Origin: Clostridiales bacterium UBA4696
Lineage (GTDB): Bacteria > Bacillota > Clostridia > Oscillospirales > Oscillospiraceae
Length of the DNA: 5,041 nt
Assembly (NCBI GenBank): GCA_002404795.1
Contig: DHKK01000032.1
Span: 12,486-17,526 of the forward strand
Direction of reading: 5' to 3'
Shown: positions 1 to 5,041 of the stretch, piece by piece
How the letters are laid out: every line of letters starts with the position of its first letter
Numbering within the stretch: the first letter of the stretch is position 1
The notes under the pieces: model-generated
The model's database searches: none
The model's input: the letters and a program-made list of their open reading frames with translations, nothing else
What the model was told of the DNA's origin: nothing
Made by a program: the position numbers and the translations under genes

Positions 1-599
1 GCCATCTGCAGAAGGCCATAGACCACGTCCAGCGCGAAGCAGTACACCACCGCGTACAGCGACACATAGAACAGCAGCCACCGTCCCTGCGCCTTCAGAT
101 CCCCGCGGTTCGTGCCGAACGCGAGCACGCAGAGGCTCGCGATGCAGCTCCAGTCGCTCGGGAAGCTCACCAGGCAGATCAGCACGACCAGCAGCGTCTT
201 TTTGAGCTGGCTGTAGCCCGGGTGATTCGCCACGCGCAGCATCACGAGGCCCCACGCCAGGGCCCACATCACGCTCGTCTGGTTCAGAATACCGCCATAA
301 TAAAACGGGATGAACGACCGCGCGTCCACAAAATCCTGCGACGCGAAGATGTACGCAAAGTGTGAGATCCCCGCGAACACGAACAGCCGCAGCGTGTACC
401 GGTTCAGATCCCGCGTGTGATGATAGCCCTCGGCGATAAAAAAGCACATGATGGGGCAGGTCATCCGCCCGATCAGATGCATGATGAGCGCCAGCGGCGC
501 CTTCGAATACCCCGGGAACACCAGCCAGGCAATATGGTCGATCGTCATGGCGAGGATCGCCAGCAGCTTGATCTGGTTCGCGTCCATGGTCTTTTTCAT
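1..599 (-). CDS. TraX family membrane protein, 3' end cut by window edge
   Basis: The frame stays open from the ATG at 599-597 to the left edge, giving 199 codons plus part of the next; the C-terminus lies outside. I translated it by hand. It begins MKKTMDANQIKLLAILAMTI and continues DHIAWLVFPG. Residues 44-63 hold GRMTCPIMCFFIAEG then YHHTR, followed by a YTLRLFVFAGIS stretch near 68-79. The IDHI motif, the GR-x-x-x-PI-x-x-F-x-x-EG-x-x-HTR pattern and the RL-x-x-FA-x-IS pattern are characteristic of the TraX family. About six or seven hydrophobic segments are visible (near residues 11-28, 35-56, 68-87, 107-122, 135-147, 150-161 and 173-199), so it is a polytopic inner-membrane protein. F-plasmid TraX is needed for N-terminal acetylation of pilin and is about 248 aa. 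Chromosomal Firmicute members have no established substrate, and no conjugation genes are visible here. The start is supported by GGAG at 609-606, six bases before the ATG; the internal Met at residue 5 is less well placed. The family call is firm, the function is not. Confidence 0.85.
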   Translation of the reverse strand, partial: MKKTMDANQIKLLAILAMTIDHIAWLVFPGYSKAPLALIMHLIGRMTCPIMCFFIAEGYHHTRDLNRYTLRLFVFAGISHFAYIFASQDFVDARSFIPFYYGGILNQTSVMWALAWGLVMLRVANHPGYSQLKKTLLVVLICLVSFPSDWSCIASLCVLAFGTNRGDLKAQGRWLLFYVSLYAVVYCFALDVVYGLLQM

Positions 600-618
600 A
601 GCTCTCTCCGTTCTCAAA

Positions 619-642
619 CACCCGGACCTTTCGGCCCGGGTG
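619..642 (-). terminator. Hairpin between mreB and the TraX gene; terminator, attenuator or 3'-end stabiliser
   Basis: On the minus strand the sequence CACCCGGGCC, loop GAAA, GGTCCGGGTG forms a 10-bp stem with one G-U pair and a GNRA tetraloop. It starts 14 nt after the mreB stop codon and ends 9 nt before the ribosome binding site of the next gene. An A-rich tract precedes it and only TTTGAG follows, so the U-tract is weak for minus-strand termination. On the plus strand the same position is an A-C mismatch, although a long T-rich run (646-658) follows it there. The G-U pairing suggests the functional RNA is the minus-strand one. Partial termination or 3'-end protection of the mreB message are both possible. 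Confidence 0.6.
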
Positions 643-656
643 CTGTTTTTCTTTTT

Positions 657-1688
657 TTATTGCTCTTTCATGAGCTTCCGGCGGGCGAGGTTGATCGTGC
701 CCTCCTGCATGGAGCCGATCCACTGCAGGCTCTTGCCGCAGCCGTTGGCGACGCAGGAATCCGCGTCGTCGGCGATGGAGCAGGCGATCTGCGTGCGCTC
801 GGTGATGAGCTTGTCAAAGCCGTACAGCAGACTTCCGCCGCCCGTCAGCACGATGCCGTTCTGTGCGATATCCGCCACGAGCTCCGGCGACGAATGCTCC
901 AGCACGTCCAGCACCTCGTCGACGATCTGCCGTGCCGGGCGCTTGAAGGCCTCGAGCATCTCCATCGACGAGACCGTCACCTCGTTCGGCAGGCCCGTCT
1001 TGGCGTCGCGGCCCTTGACGAGCATCGAGACCTCCTGCGGCCGCTCATACACGCAGCCAATGGTGATCTTGATCTCCTCCGCCGTGTTGAGGCCGATGAG
1101 CATCCCGTAGCGCTTGCGCATATACGCCGCCACCGCCTCGTCGAACGTATCGCCCGCGACCTTGATGGAAGACGAAGTCGCAATGCCGTTCAGGCTGAGG
1201 ACCGCGATATCCGTCGTGCCGCCGCCGATGTCGACGACCATATGTCCCTCCGGCCCGCTGATGGCCAGCTTCGCGCCGAGCGCGGCGGCGAACGGCTCTT
1301 CGATCAGGTAGACGCGGCGGGCGCCGGCCTCCATCGCGGCCTGGATGACCGCGCGCTCCTCCACCTCCGTGATGCCGGACGGGACCGAGACGACCACGCG
1401 GGGCTTGACGAGCGTGAAGCGGTTGATCTTCTTGAGGAACTGCTCGAGCATCTTCTCCGTCATCTCATAGTCAGAGATCACGCCGTCGCGCAGCGGGCGC
1501 ACGGCGACGATATTGCCGGGCGTCCGCCCGAGCATATTCCGCGCGGCGGAGCCAACCTGCAGCACCTTGCCGGTATTCTTGTCCACTGCCACGACCGACG
1601 GCTCACGCAGGACGATGCCCCTGCCCTCTTCGTAGCAGAGCACGTTCGCCGTGCCAAGGTCGATGCCGATATCACGAATCAGTTTCAT
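657..1688 (-). CDS. mreB: Rod shape-determining protein, MreB/Mbl family actin homologue
   Basis: A 343-aa bacterial actin that would form membrane-associated filaments steering the elongation cell-wall machinery. The phosphate-1 motif IGIDLGTAN is at residues 7-15, with the MreB hallmark LGRTPGNIVAVRPL-DGVI at about 53-71. PSGITEVEERAV lies near 103-114 and EEPFAAALGA, with the likely catalytic Glu region, near 130-139. The phosphate-2 motif DIGGGTTDIAVLS is at 153-165 and the adenosine motif GIVLTGGGSLLYG at 278-290. TTDIAVLS followed by TSSSIKVAGD resembles Bacillus subtilis Mbl more than MreB (recalled, not aligned). Length is close to the usual 333-347 aa. The start at 1688 was chosen over in-frame Met codons at 1742 and 1736 because MKLIRDIGID fits the family N-terminus and AAGGA at 1702-1698 lies 9 nt upstream; the longer form would overlap comF. 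The final segment departs from the usual VAEDPLTCVA-GTGKALE pattern, with IADDADSCVANGCGKSLQ at 305-322 and a basic tail of about 20 residues. mreC and mreD are not next to it. Confidence 0.95.
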   Translation of the reverse strand: MKLIRDIGIDLGTANVLCYEEGRGIVLREPSVVAVDKNTGKVLQVGSAARNMLGRTPGNIVAVRPLRDGVISDYEMTEKMLEQFLKKINRFTLVKPRVVVSVPSGITEVEERAVIQAAMEAGARRVYLIEEPFAAALGAKLAISGPEGHMVVDIGGGTTDIAVLSLNGIATSSSIKVAGDTFDEAVAAYMRKRYGMLIGLNTAEEIKITIGCVYERPQEVSMLVKGRDAKTGLPNEVTVSSMEMLEAFKRPARQIVDEVLDVLEHSSPELVADIAQNGIVLTGGGSLLYGFDKLITERTQIACSIADDADSCVANGCGKSLQWIGSMQEGTINLARRKLMKEQ

Positions 1689-1697
1689 AGTCTTGTA

Positions 1698-1702
1698 TCC
1701 TT
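1698..1702 (-). promoter_or_regulatory. Ribosome binding site deciding the mreB start
   Basis: AAGGA read on the minus strand lies 9 nt before the ATG at 1688, and its first A is the last base of the comF stop codon TGA (1704-1702). A ribosome ending comF would therefore sit on the mreB initiation region, which fits translational coupling and favours the 343-aa form over longer in-frame alternatives. Confidence 0.7.
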
Positions 1703-2355
1703 CAGTCTTGTTTTCTCGGTGCGGCGAAGGCCGCATATACAACGTCCGACGCGCCCGCCGTGCGCAGCACGCGGCTGCACTCTGCGAGCGTCGCGCCGGT
1801 CGTCACGATATCGTCGATCAGCAGGACGCGCCTGCCGGTAAGCTCCGCTGCCCGTTCCGGCTCGTAGACGCCGGAGACGTTTGCCCGCCGCCCGGCCGGA
1901 TCGTCCATGGTCGACTGGGCGGGCGGATTGCGCGTCTTGCGCAGCAGGCGGACCGGCTCCAGGCCGAGCCGCTTTGCGATCTCGCGGCACAAAAGCTCCG
2001 ATTGGTCATACCCGCGCGAGCGCCGCCGCCGGCGGCTGACCGGCGCCCAGGTGAGCGTGTCGAAGCGGCCCGCGAGCTTATCTTCGATCGTATGCGACAT
2101 CCACGCGCCGTAGACGGCCGCATAGTGCGCCGCGCCGCCGAATTTGAAGCGCAGGAACGACTCGCGCAGCGCGCCCTCATAATAAAAGCTGACCGCGCCC
2201 GCCTCCGTGAACCGCACCTGCGGCGCGGCGCCGTCATACTCCGGAAGCGAGTCGAGGCAGCGCGGGCAGACCGGCCCCTGCTTCTCCAGCAGCCTTCCGC
2301 AGATCACACACTTCGGCGGGTACAGCAGATCCAGCAGCCACGCAAGCAGCTTCAT
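1702..2355 (-). CDS. comF: ComF family protein (amidophosphoribosyltransferase-like)
   Basis: A 217-aa protein of the ComFC/GntX type. An N-terminal zinc-ribbon-like segment has paired cysteines C16-x-x-C19 and C30-x-x-C33. The middle carries the family signature RGYDQSELLCREIAKRLG at about 114-131, and LLRKTRNPPAQ follows at 137-147. The C-terminal type I phosphoribosyltransferase PRPP loop is VLLIDDIVTTGAT at 177-189, with the two Asp residues intact. In naturally competent bacteria ComFC supports late DNA uptake or recombination steps in the cytoplasm; its biochemical reaction is not well settled, and many non-competent species keep a copy. Length matches the family (about 220-240 aa). It begins three bases after the recD2 stop, with AAAGG (2368-2364) or GGAGGG (2374-2369) inside recD2 serving as ribosome binding site, so coupling is likely. 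An arginine run (residues 108-112) before the RGYDQ motif is encoded by CGC/CGG-type repeats. The competence role in this organism is inference. Confidence 0.92.
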   Translation of the reverse strand: MKLLAWLLDLLYPPKCVICGRLLEKQGPVCPRCLDSLPEYDGAAPQVRFTEAGAVSFYYEGALRESFLRFKFGGAAHYAAVYGAWMSHTIEDKLAGRFDTLTWAPVSRRRRRSRGYDQSELLCREIAKRLGLEPVRLLRKTRNPPAQSTMDDPAGRRANVSGVYEPERAAELTGRRVLLIDDIVTTGATLAECSRVLRTAGASDVVYAAFAAPRKQD

Positions 2356-2358
2356 GCG

Positions 2359-4566
2359 TTACGCCTTTCCCTCCAGCCGGAGCTTCAGCCCGCTGTAGCG
2401 CCGCTGGCGGCGGTCGTTGCGGGTCATGGCGGCGACGACGTCTTCCTTGCCGACGATGATCAGAAGCTCCCGCGCCCGCGTGATCGCCGTGTACAGAACG
2501 CTTCGGGTCAGCAGCATCTGCGGCCCGCCGCACAGGCACAGGATGACCGCGCGGTATTCGCTGCCCTGGCTTTTGTGGACGGTCATGGCGTAGGCCGGTT
2601 CGAGCTCCGAGAGCATGTCGAAGCTGTATTCCGCCGTTTTTTCATCGAACTGGACGGTCATGGTCTCCTGCTGGAAATCGATCTGCGTGATGCAGCCGAT
2701 ATCTCCGTTGAAGATCCCGGTCCCTGCGCCGAGACCATCCGTCCGTTTCCACATTATATCATAGTTATTCCGGATTTGCATTACCCGATCGCCGATCCGG
2801 AAGGAAAAATCTCCGTGTTTTTTCTCTTTTTTCCCGTCCGCGGGCGGGTTGAGCACGGCCTGCAGCGCCAGATTCAGGGCCTTCGTGCCCGTCTCGTGCT
2901 TCCGGCTGGGGCTGAGCACCTGAATGTCCGCGGGCGCGATGCCCATGTTTTTGGGCAGCCGCGTCTGGCAGAGCTCCTGGATGGTCCGCACTGCGGCGGC
3001 CGGATCGCGGCGGCGCAGGAAGAAAAAGTCCCGGTCCGTCGCCGTCAGCCGCGGCAGCTCGCCCTGGTTGACCGCGTGGGCGTTCATGACGATGAGGCTC
3101 TTCTGCGCCTGGCGGAAGATCTGCGTCAGCCGCACGGTCTGCACCATGCCGCTGCGGATGAGGTCGGAGAACACGTTCCCCGGCCCGACCGGCGGCAGCT
3201 GGTCCGGGTCGCCGACGAGAAGCAGTCGGCAGCCGGGCTTCAGCGCCTTTAACAGCGACGCCATCAGCGGCAGGTCGACCATCGACGTCTCGTCCACGAT
3301 CATCGCGTCGCAGCTGAGCGGCGCATCCTCATCGTGATAAAAGGCCATCGCGCCCGTCTGATCGTCAAACTGCGCCTCAAGAAGCCGGTGGATGGTCGAG
3401 GCCTCGCGCCCCGTGACCTCCGAGAGCCGCTTGGCAGCCCGGCCGGTCGGCGCAGCGAGCTGCGTTTTGAGCTTCAGCTCGTCGAACAGCTGCAGAATGC
3501 CCGCCATGACCGTCGTCTTGCCCGTGCCCGGCCCGCCGGTCACGATCAGCAGCTGCTGCGCAGCTGCCGCGCGGATGGCGGCAAGCTGCTCGGGCGCGTA
3601 GTCGATCTCCTGCCGGTCTTCGATCGTCTCCAGCAGCGCGTCCAGCCGCTTCGGCTCCGGCAGCTCCGCCTCCGCCATGCTGCGGATGCGGCGGCAGACA
3701 TAGGTCTCCGCCTCATACAGCTCCGGCAGATAGCAGGCCGTAAGCCCGGCAAGCTCGCTGCACTGCATCCGCTCCTGCTCCTGCAGGCGCGTGAAGCCGG
3801 CGTCGATGGTCTCGCCGTCCAGCTCCAGCAGCGCACAGGTGGCCGCGCGCAGCTTGTCCTGCGGGATAAAGGTATGCCCCGCGCCGAGGTTATACGAAAG
3901 TTCGAACAGGATCCCGGCCTCCACGCGCCGCTCATCGTCGGCACTGACGCCGAGCGCGATGGCAAACGCGTCGACCTGCGAAAAATCCGCGCTGTAATAG
4001 GGATCCGTCAGCAGATACGGGTCATCCTGCAGCGCCTCCTGCGCCAGCTCCCCGTAGGCGCGATAGAGCCGCACGGCGAGCTGCGCCGGCAGGTGGTACA
4101 TGGTCAGAAACTCGATGAGCCGCCGGATGCCGGACTGGCGCTGGAAGCTCTCGGCCATCTCCTGCGCCTTTTTTTCCGTGATGCCGGGGATCTCGGTCAG
4201 GCGCATGGGGTCCTGCTCCAGAATCGTCAGACTCTGGTCGCCGAAGCGGCCGACGATCTTCTCCGCCGTCCGCGGGCCGATGCCCTTGACGGCGCGGGAG
4301 GACAAAAACGCCAGGATCTCGCTCGTCGTCTCCGGCATGAGGCGCTCGAGAAACTCCGCCTCGAACTGCTGGCCAAAAGACTGGTGGCGCGTCCACTTAC
4401 CGACGATCGCCAGCCGCTCGCCCACGACGCTCATGGGGATGGTCCCGACGACGGTGACCGTCTCCCCCTGCTCCGTGCAGACCTTCAGCACGCAGTAGCC
4501 GTTTTCGGGGTTCTGATAGATGACCGCGAGCACGGTCCCCTGTATCATCTGCGATTCCTGTTCCAT
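2359..4566 (-). CDS. recD2: ATP-dependent RecD2-like DNA helicase (superfamily 1B)
   Basis: A 735-aa 5'-3' helicase of the RecD2/YrrC type, which works without RecBC and acts in DNA repair and replication-fork maintenance. The N-terminus (about 6-72) is the OB-like domain typical of the family, with GTVLAVIYQNPENGYCVLKV near 10-29. Tandem helix-hairpin-helix segments follow, AVKGIGPRTAEKIVGRFG (92-109) and LTEIPGITEKKAQEM (123-137). Helicase motifs are complete: Walker A GGPGTGKTT 344-352, motif Ia AAPTGRAAKRL 371-381, Walker B VDETSMVD 424-431, motif III VGDPDQLPPVGPG 451-463, LTQIFRQA 480-487, NGDIG 620-624, AMTVHKSQGSEY 660-671 and motif VI YTAITRAREL 692-701. Length agrees with the family (about 715-800 aa). 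The start is supported by AGGAG at 4579-4575, 8 nt upstream. A lysine-rich loop (about 578-583) is encoded by two A6 runs. It sits 30 nt after the small membrane protein gene and 3 nt before comF. No frameshift or missing motif is seen. Confidence 0.97.
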   Translation of the reverse strand: MEQESQMIQGTVLAVIYQNPENGYCVLKVCTEQGETVTVVGTIPMSVVGERLAIVGKWTRHQSFGQQFEAEFLERLMPETTSEILAFLSSRAVKGIGPRTAEKIVGRFGDQSLTILEQDPMRLTEIPGITEKKAQEMAESFQRQSGIRRLIEFLTMYHLPAQLAVRLYRAYGELAQEALQDDPYLLTDPYYSADFSQVDAFAIALGVSADDERRVEAGILFELSYNLGAGHTFIPQDKLRAATCALLELDGETIDAGFTRLQEQERMQCSELAGLTACYLPELYEAETYVCRRIRSMAEAELPEPKRLDALLETIEDRQEIDYAPEQLAAIRAAAAQQLLIVTGGPGTGKTTVMAGILQLFDELKLKTQLAAPTGRAAKRLSEVTGREASTIHRLLEAQFDDQTGAMAFYHDEDAPLSCDAMIVDETSMVDLPLMASLLKALKPGCRLLLVGDPDQLPPVGPGNVFSDLIRSGMVQTVRLTQIFRQAQKSLIVMNAHAVNQGELPRLTATDRDFFFLRRRDPAAAVRTIQELCQTRLPKNMGIAPADIQVLSPSRKHETGTKALNLALQAVLNPPADGKKEKKHGDFSFRIGDRVMQIRNNYDIMWKRTDGLGAGTGIFNGDIGCITQIDFQQETMTVQFDEKTAEYSFDMLSELEPAYAMTVHKSQGSEYRAVILCLCGGPQMLLTRSVLYTAITRARELLIIVGKEDVVAAMTRNDRRQRRYSGLKLRLEGKA
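2364..2374 (-). promoter_or_regulatory. comF ribosome binding site inside the end of recD2
   Basis: Read on the minus strand, GGAGGGAAAGG precedes the recD2 stop codon. AAAGG lies 8 nt and GGAGGG 13 nt before the comF ATG at 2355. With only three bases between stop and start, comF translation probably depends on ribosomes leaving recD2. Confidence 0.55.
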
Positions 4567-4596
4567 TCCATACTCTCCTGAAAAGGCCCCGATCTT

Positions 4597-4914
4597 TTAT
4601 CCGGAGCCTCCATAGCATTCGCTGCAGGACACATACTCCACGCACGCGTAGGCCTTCGCCAGCTGCCGGGCCAGAGCCTCGGTCTCGGGCGTTTCTTCTC
4701 CGCCCGCGAGCACGAGCCGGCCGGCTGTAAGGCCGCTCTCCCGCGCCCAGACGAACGCGCGGACCTGCCGCTCGAGCTGCGGCTCGCATGCCTGCAGGCG
4801 ATAGACCGTGACGGCCTCGCGCCGCTGCGGCAGCACGCACCAGCCGAAAAGCGCCCATCCGGCGGCCAGCAAGCCTGCCGCGGCGAGCACCGTGCAGACG
4901 ATCACCCAGAACAT
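4597..4914 (-). CDS. Small single-pass membrane protein of unknown function
   Basis: A 105-aa protein I cannot assign to a named family. Residues 2-28 are hydrophobic (FWVIVCTVLAAAGLLAAGWA, then LFGWCVL), giving one membrane segment or uncleaved anchor; basic residues QRR follow at 30-32, so the soluble part probably lies in the cytoplasm. The soluble part reads as strand-helix-strand-helix-strand: AVTVYRLQA (34-42), a helix with LERQVRAFVWARESGL (47-62), GRLVLAGG (65-72), a helix TEALARQLAKAYA (78-90) and VEYV (92-95). That resembles a small half-Rossmann or the first part of a glycosyltransferase-2 fold, but it lacks catalytic motifs and this comparison is a guess. The tail CSECYGGSG carries a C-x-x-C pair. 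The start at 4914 has a G6 run (4927-4922) 7 nt upstream as a poor Shine-Dalgarno and AGG directly against the ATG. It is the first gene after the promoter and lies 30 nt ahead of recD2. Coding is supported by spacing, codon phase and membrane topology, not by homology. Confidence 0.7.
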   Translation of the reverse strand: MFWVIVCTVLAAAGLLAAGWALFGWCVLPQRREAVTVYRLQACEPQLERQVRAFVWARESGLTAGRLVLAGGEETPETEALARQLAKAYACVEYVSCSECYGGSG

Positions 4915-4923
4915 CCTGCATCC

Positions 4924-4949
4924 CCCCGCGGGTATCCTATGCCGCGGGG
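4924..4949 (-). repeat. Perfect 8-bp GC inverted repeat in the operon leader
   Basis: On the minus strand CCCCGCGG (4949-4942), a 10-nt loop CATAGGATAC and CCGCGGGG (4931-4924) form an all-GC stem. The 3' arm takes in four of the six Gs (4927-4922) that act as ribosome binding site for the 105-aa protein. The predicted transcript starts near 4958, so nearly the whole leader is this hairpin. It could hold back translation of the first gene or protect the 5' end; it could also be a protein-binding operator in DNA. Confidence 0.6.
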
Positions 4950-4964
4950 CTGCGATATGTGCCT

Positions 4965-4993
4965 ATTCTACTATATCTCCCCGGCATTTTCCA
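4965..4993 (-). promoter_or_regulatory. Sigma-A type promoter of the operon
   Basis: On the minus strand TGGAAA (4993-4988; four of six matches to TTGACA) is separated by exactly 17 bp from TAGAAT (4970-4965; five of six matches to TATAAT). The region is AT-rich compared with the surrounding sequence, and the predicted start near 4958 gives a leader of about 44 nt before the ATG at 4914. It lies just downstream of a possible terminator, as expected for the first promoter of the unit. Confidence 0.7.
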
Positions 4994-5003
4994 GAGCGTC
5001 GGC

Positions 5004-5036
5004 AAAAAAAGCGCCCGGCTGCGCCGTTTATTATTA
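5004..5036 (-). terminator. Possible gene end and intrinsic terminator of an upstream minus-strand gene
   Basis: Reading the minus strand, three consecutive in-frame TAA triplets (5036-5028) are followed by GCGC-AGCCGG-GCGC (5024-5011) and seven Ts (5010-5004). The stem is only four strong GC pairs, possibly extended by a G-U pair and by A-T pairs across a C-T mismatch. The order stop, hairpin, T-run, promoter is what an operon boundary looks like, but only two codons of any upstream gene are in view, so its frame cannot be confirmed. Confidence 0.45.
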
Positions 5037-5041
5037 AGTGC

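Noticed and set aside
1..599. Conjugative element suggested by the TraX-like gene
   Set aside because: No relaxase, coupling protein, pilin, integrase or attachment site is seen, base composition matches the neighbours, and TraX-family genes also occur on chromosomes outside conjugative elements.
619..658. Plus-strand intrinsic terminator (hairpin followed by T5-C-T7)
   Set aside because: The T-run is good, but the stem has an A-C mismatch in this direction and there is no supported plus-strand gene to terminate. The A-rich tract is better read as the 5' flank of the minus-strand hairpin.
1689..1742. N-terminally extended mreB starting at 1742
   Set aside because: The extra 18 residues do not fit the family N-terminus and would overlap comF, while the AAGGA site supports the start at 1688.
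417..1841. Plus-strand open frame of 474 codons opposite mreB and the TraX gene
   Set aside because: It lies antisense to a clearly conserved MreB. Its translation is rich in Arg, His, Asp and Leu with no recognisable domain, typical of an antisense frame in GC-rich DNA.
2818..2834. Programmed -1 frameshift site in recD2 (AAAAAAG)
   Set aside because: The heptamer is in the wrong phase: the zero-frame codons are AAA AAA GAG, not A AAA AAG. The downstream frame carries the remaining intact helicase motifs, so no shift is needed.
1651..3252. Plus-strand open frame of 533 codons opposite comF and recD2
   Set aside because: Antisense to two conserved genes with all motifs intact; the translation is low-complexity and Arg/Ala/Asp-rich, with no ribosome binding site or family signature.
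3334..4581. Plus-strand open frame of 415 codons opposite the 5' half of recD2
   Set aside because: It mirrors the recD2 reading frame, has Arg/Leu/Gln-rich composition and no motif; it is explained by codon bias of the real gene.
4397..4921. Minus-strand open frame of 174 codons starting at an ATG at 4921, just after the G6 run
   Set aside because: It overlaps both the 105-aa gene and the start of recD2 in another frame, and its composition is Arg/Ala/Gly-rich. The 105-aa frame has a sensible membrane segment and ends just before recD2.

Overview
The window looks like a chromosomal segment of a high-GC Firmicute, most likely a gut clostridium of the Oscillospiraceae/Ruminococcaceae type. 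The basis is GC-rich coding sequence, AGGAG-like ribosome binding sites, a sigma-A type promoter, an Mbl-like MreB, a Firmicute-style RecD2 and a ComFC-like protein. This placement is inference from gene families and base composition, not from a marker gene.

Every gene I can support is on the minus strand, so transcription runs from right to left. At the right edge (about 5004-5036) are three in-frame TAA triplets followed by a small GC hairpin and a T7 run; this may be the end of an upstream minus-strand gene. A good promoter (-35 TGGAAA, 17 bp, -10 TAGAAT; 4965-4993) and a short leader with a perfect 8-bp GC inverted repeat (4924-4949) follow. Next come a 105-aa single-pass membrane protein of unknown function (4914-4597), the RecD2 helicase (4566-2359), a ComF-family phosphoribosyltransferase-like protein (2355-1702), an MreB/Mbl actin homologue (1688-657) and a TraX-family membrane protein that runs off the left edge (599-1). 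Gaps are 30, 3, 13 and 57 nt. The first four genes therefore look like one transcription unit, with recD2-comF-mreB probably translationally coupled. A 10-bp hairpin with a GAAA loop between mreB and the TraX gene may terminate or attenuate the transcript or stabilise its 3' end.

The operon mixes DNA repair (RecD2), a competence-related family (ComF), cell-shape control (MreB/Mbl) and a polytopic membrane protein named after the F-plasmid pilin acetylase TraX. No shared pathway is evident from sequence. The MreB is not followed by mreC or mreD, so it is a stand-alone paralogue rather than the classic mreBCD locus.

I see no tRNA, rRNA, CRISPR array, insertion sequence, integrase or attachment site, and no gene-free stretch longer than about 130 bases. 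The long plus-strand open frames are antisense shadows of the conserved minus-strand genes. I found no clear new system. The points most worth a second look are the leader hairpin over the first gene's ribosome binding site, the strand-specific mreB-TraX hairpin, the small membrane protein, and the gene grouping itself.
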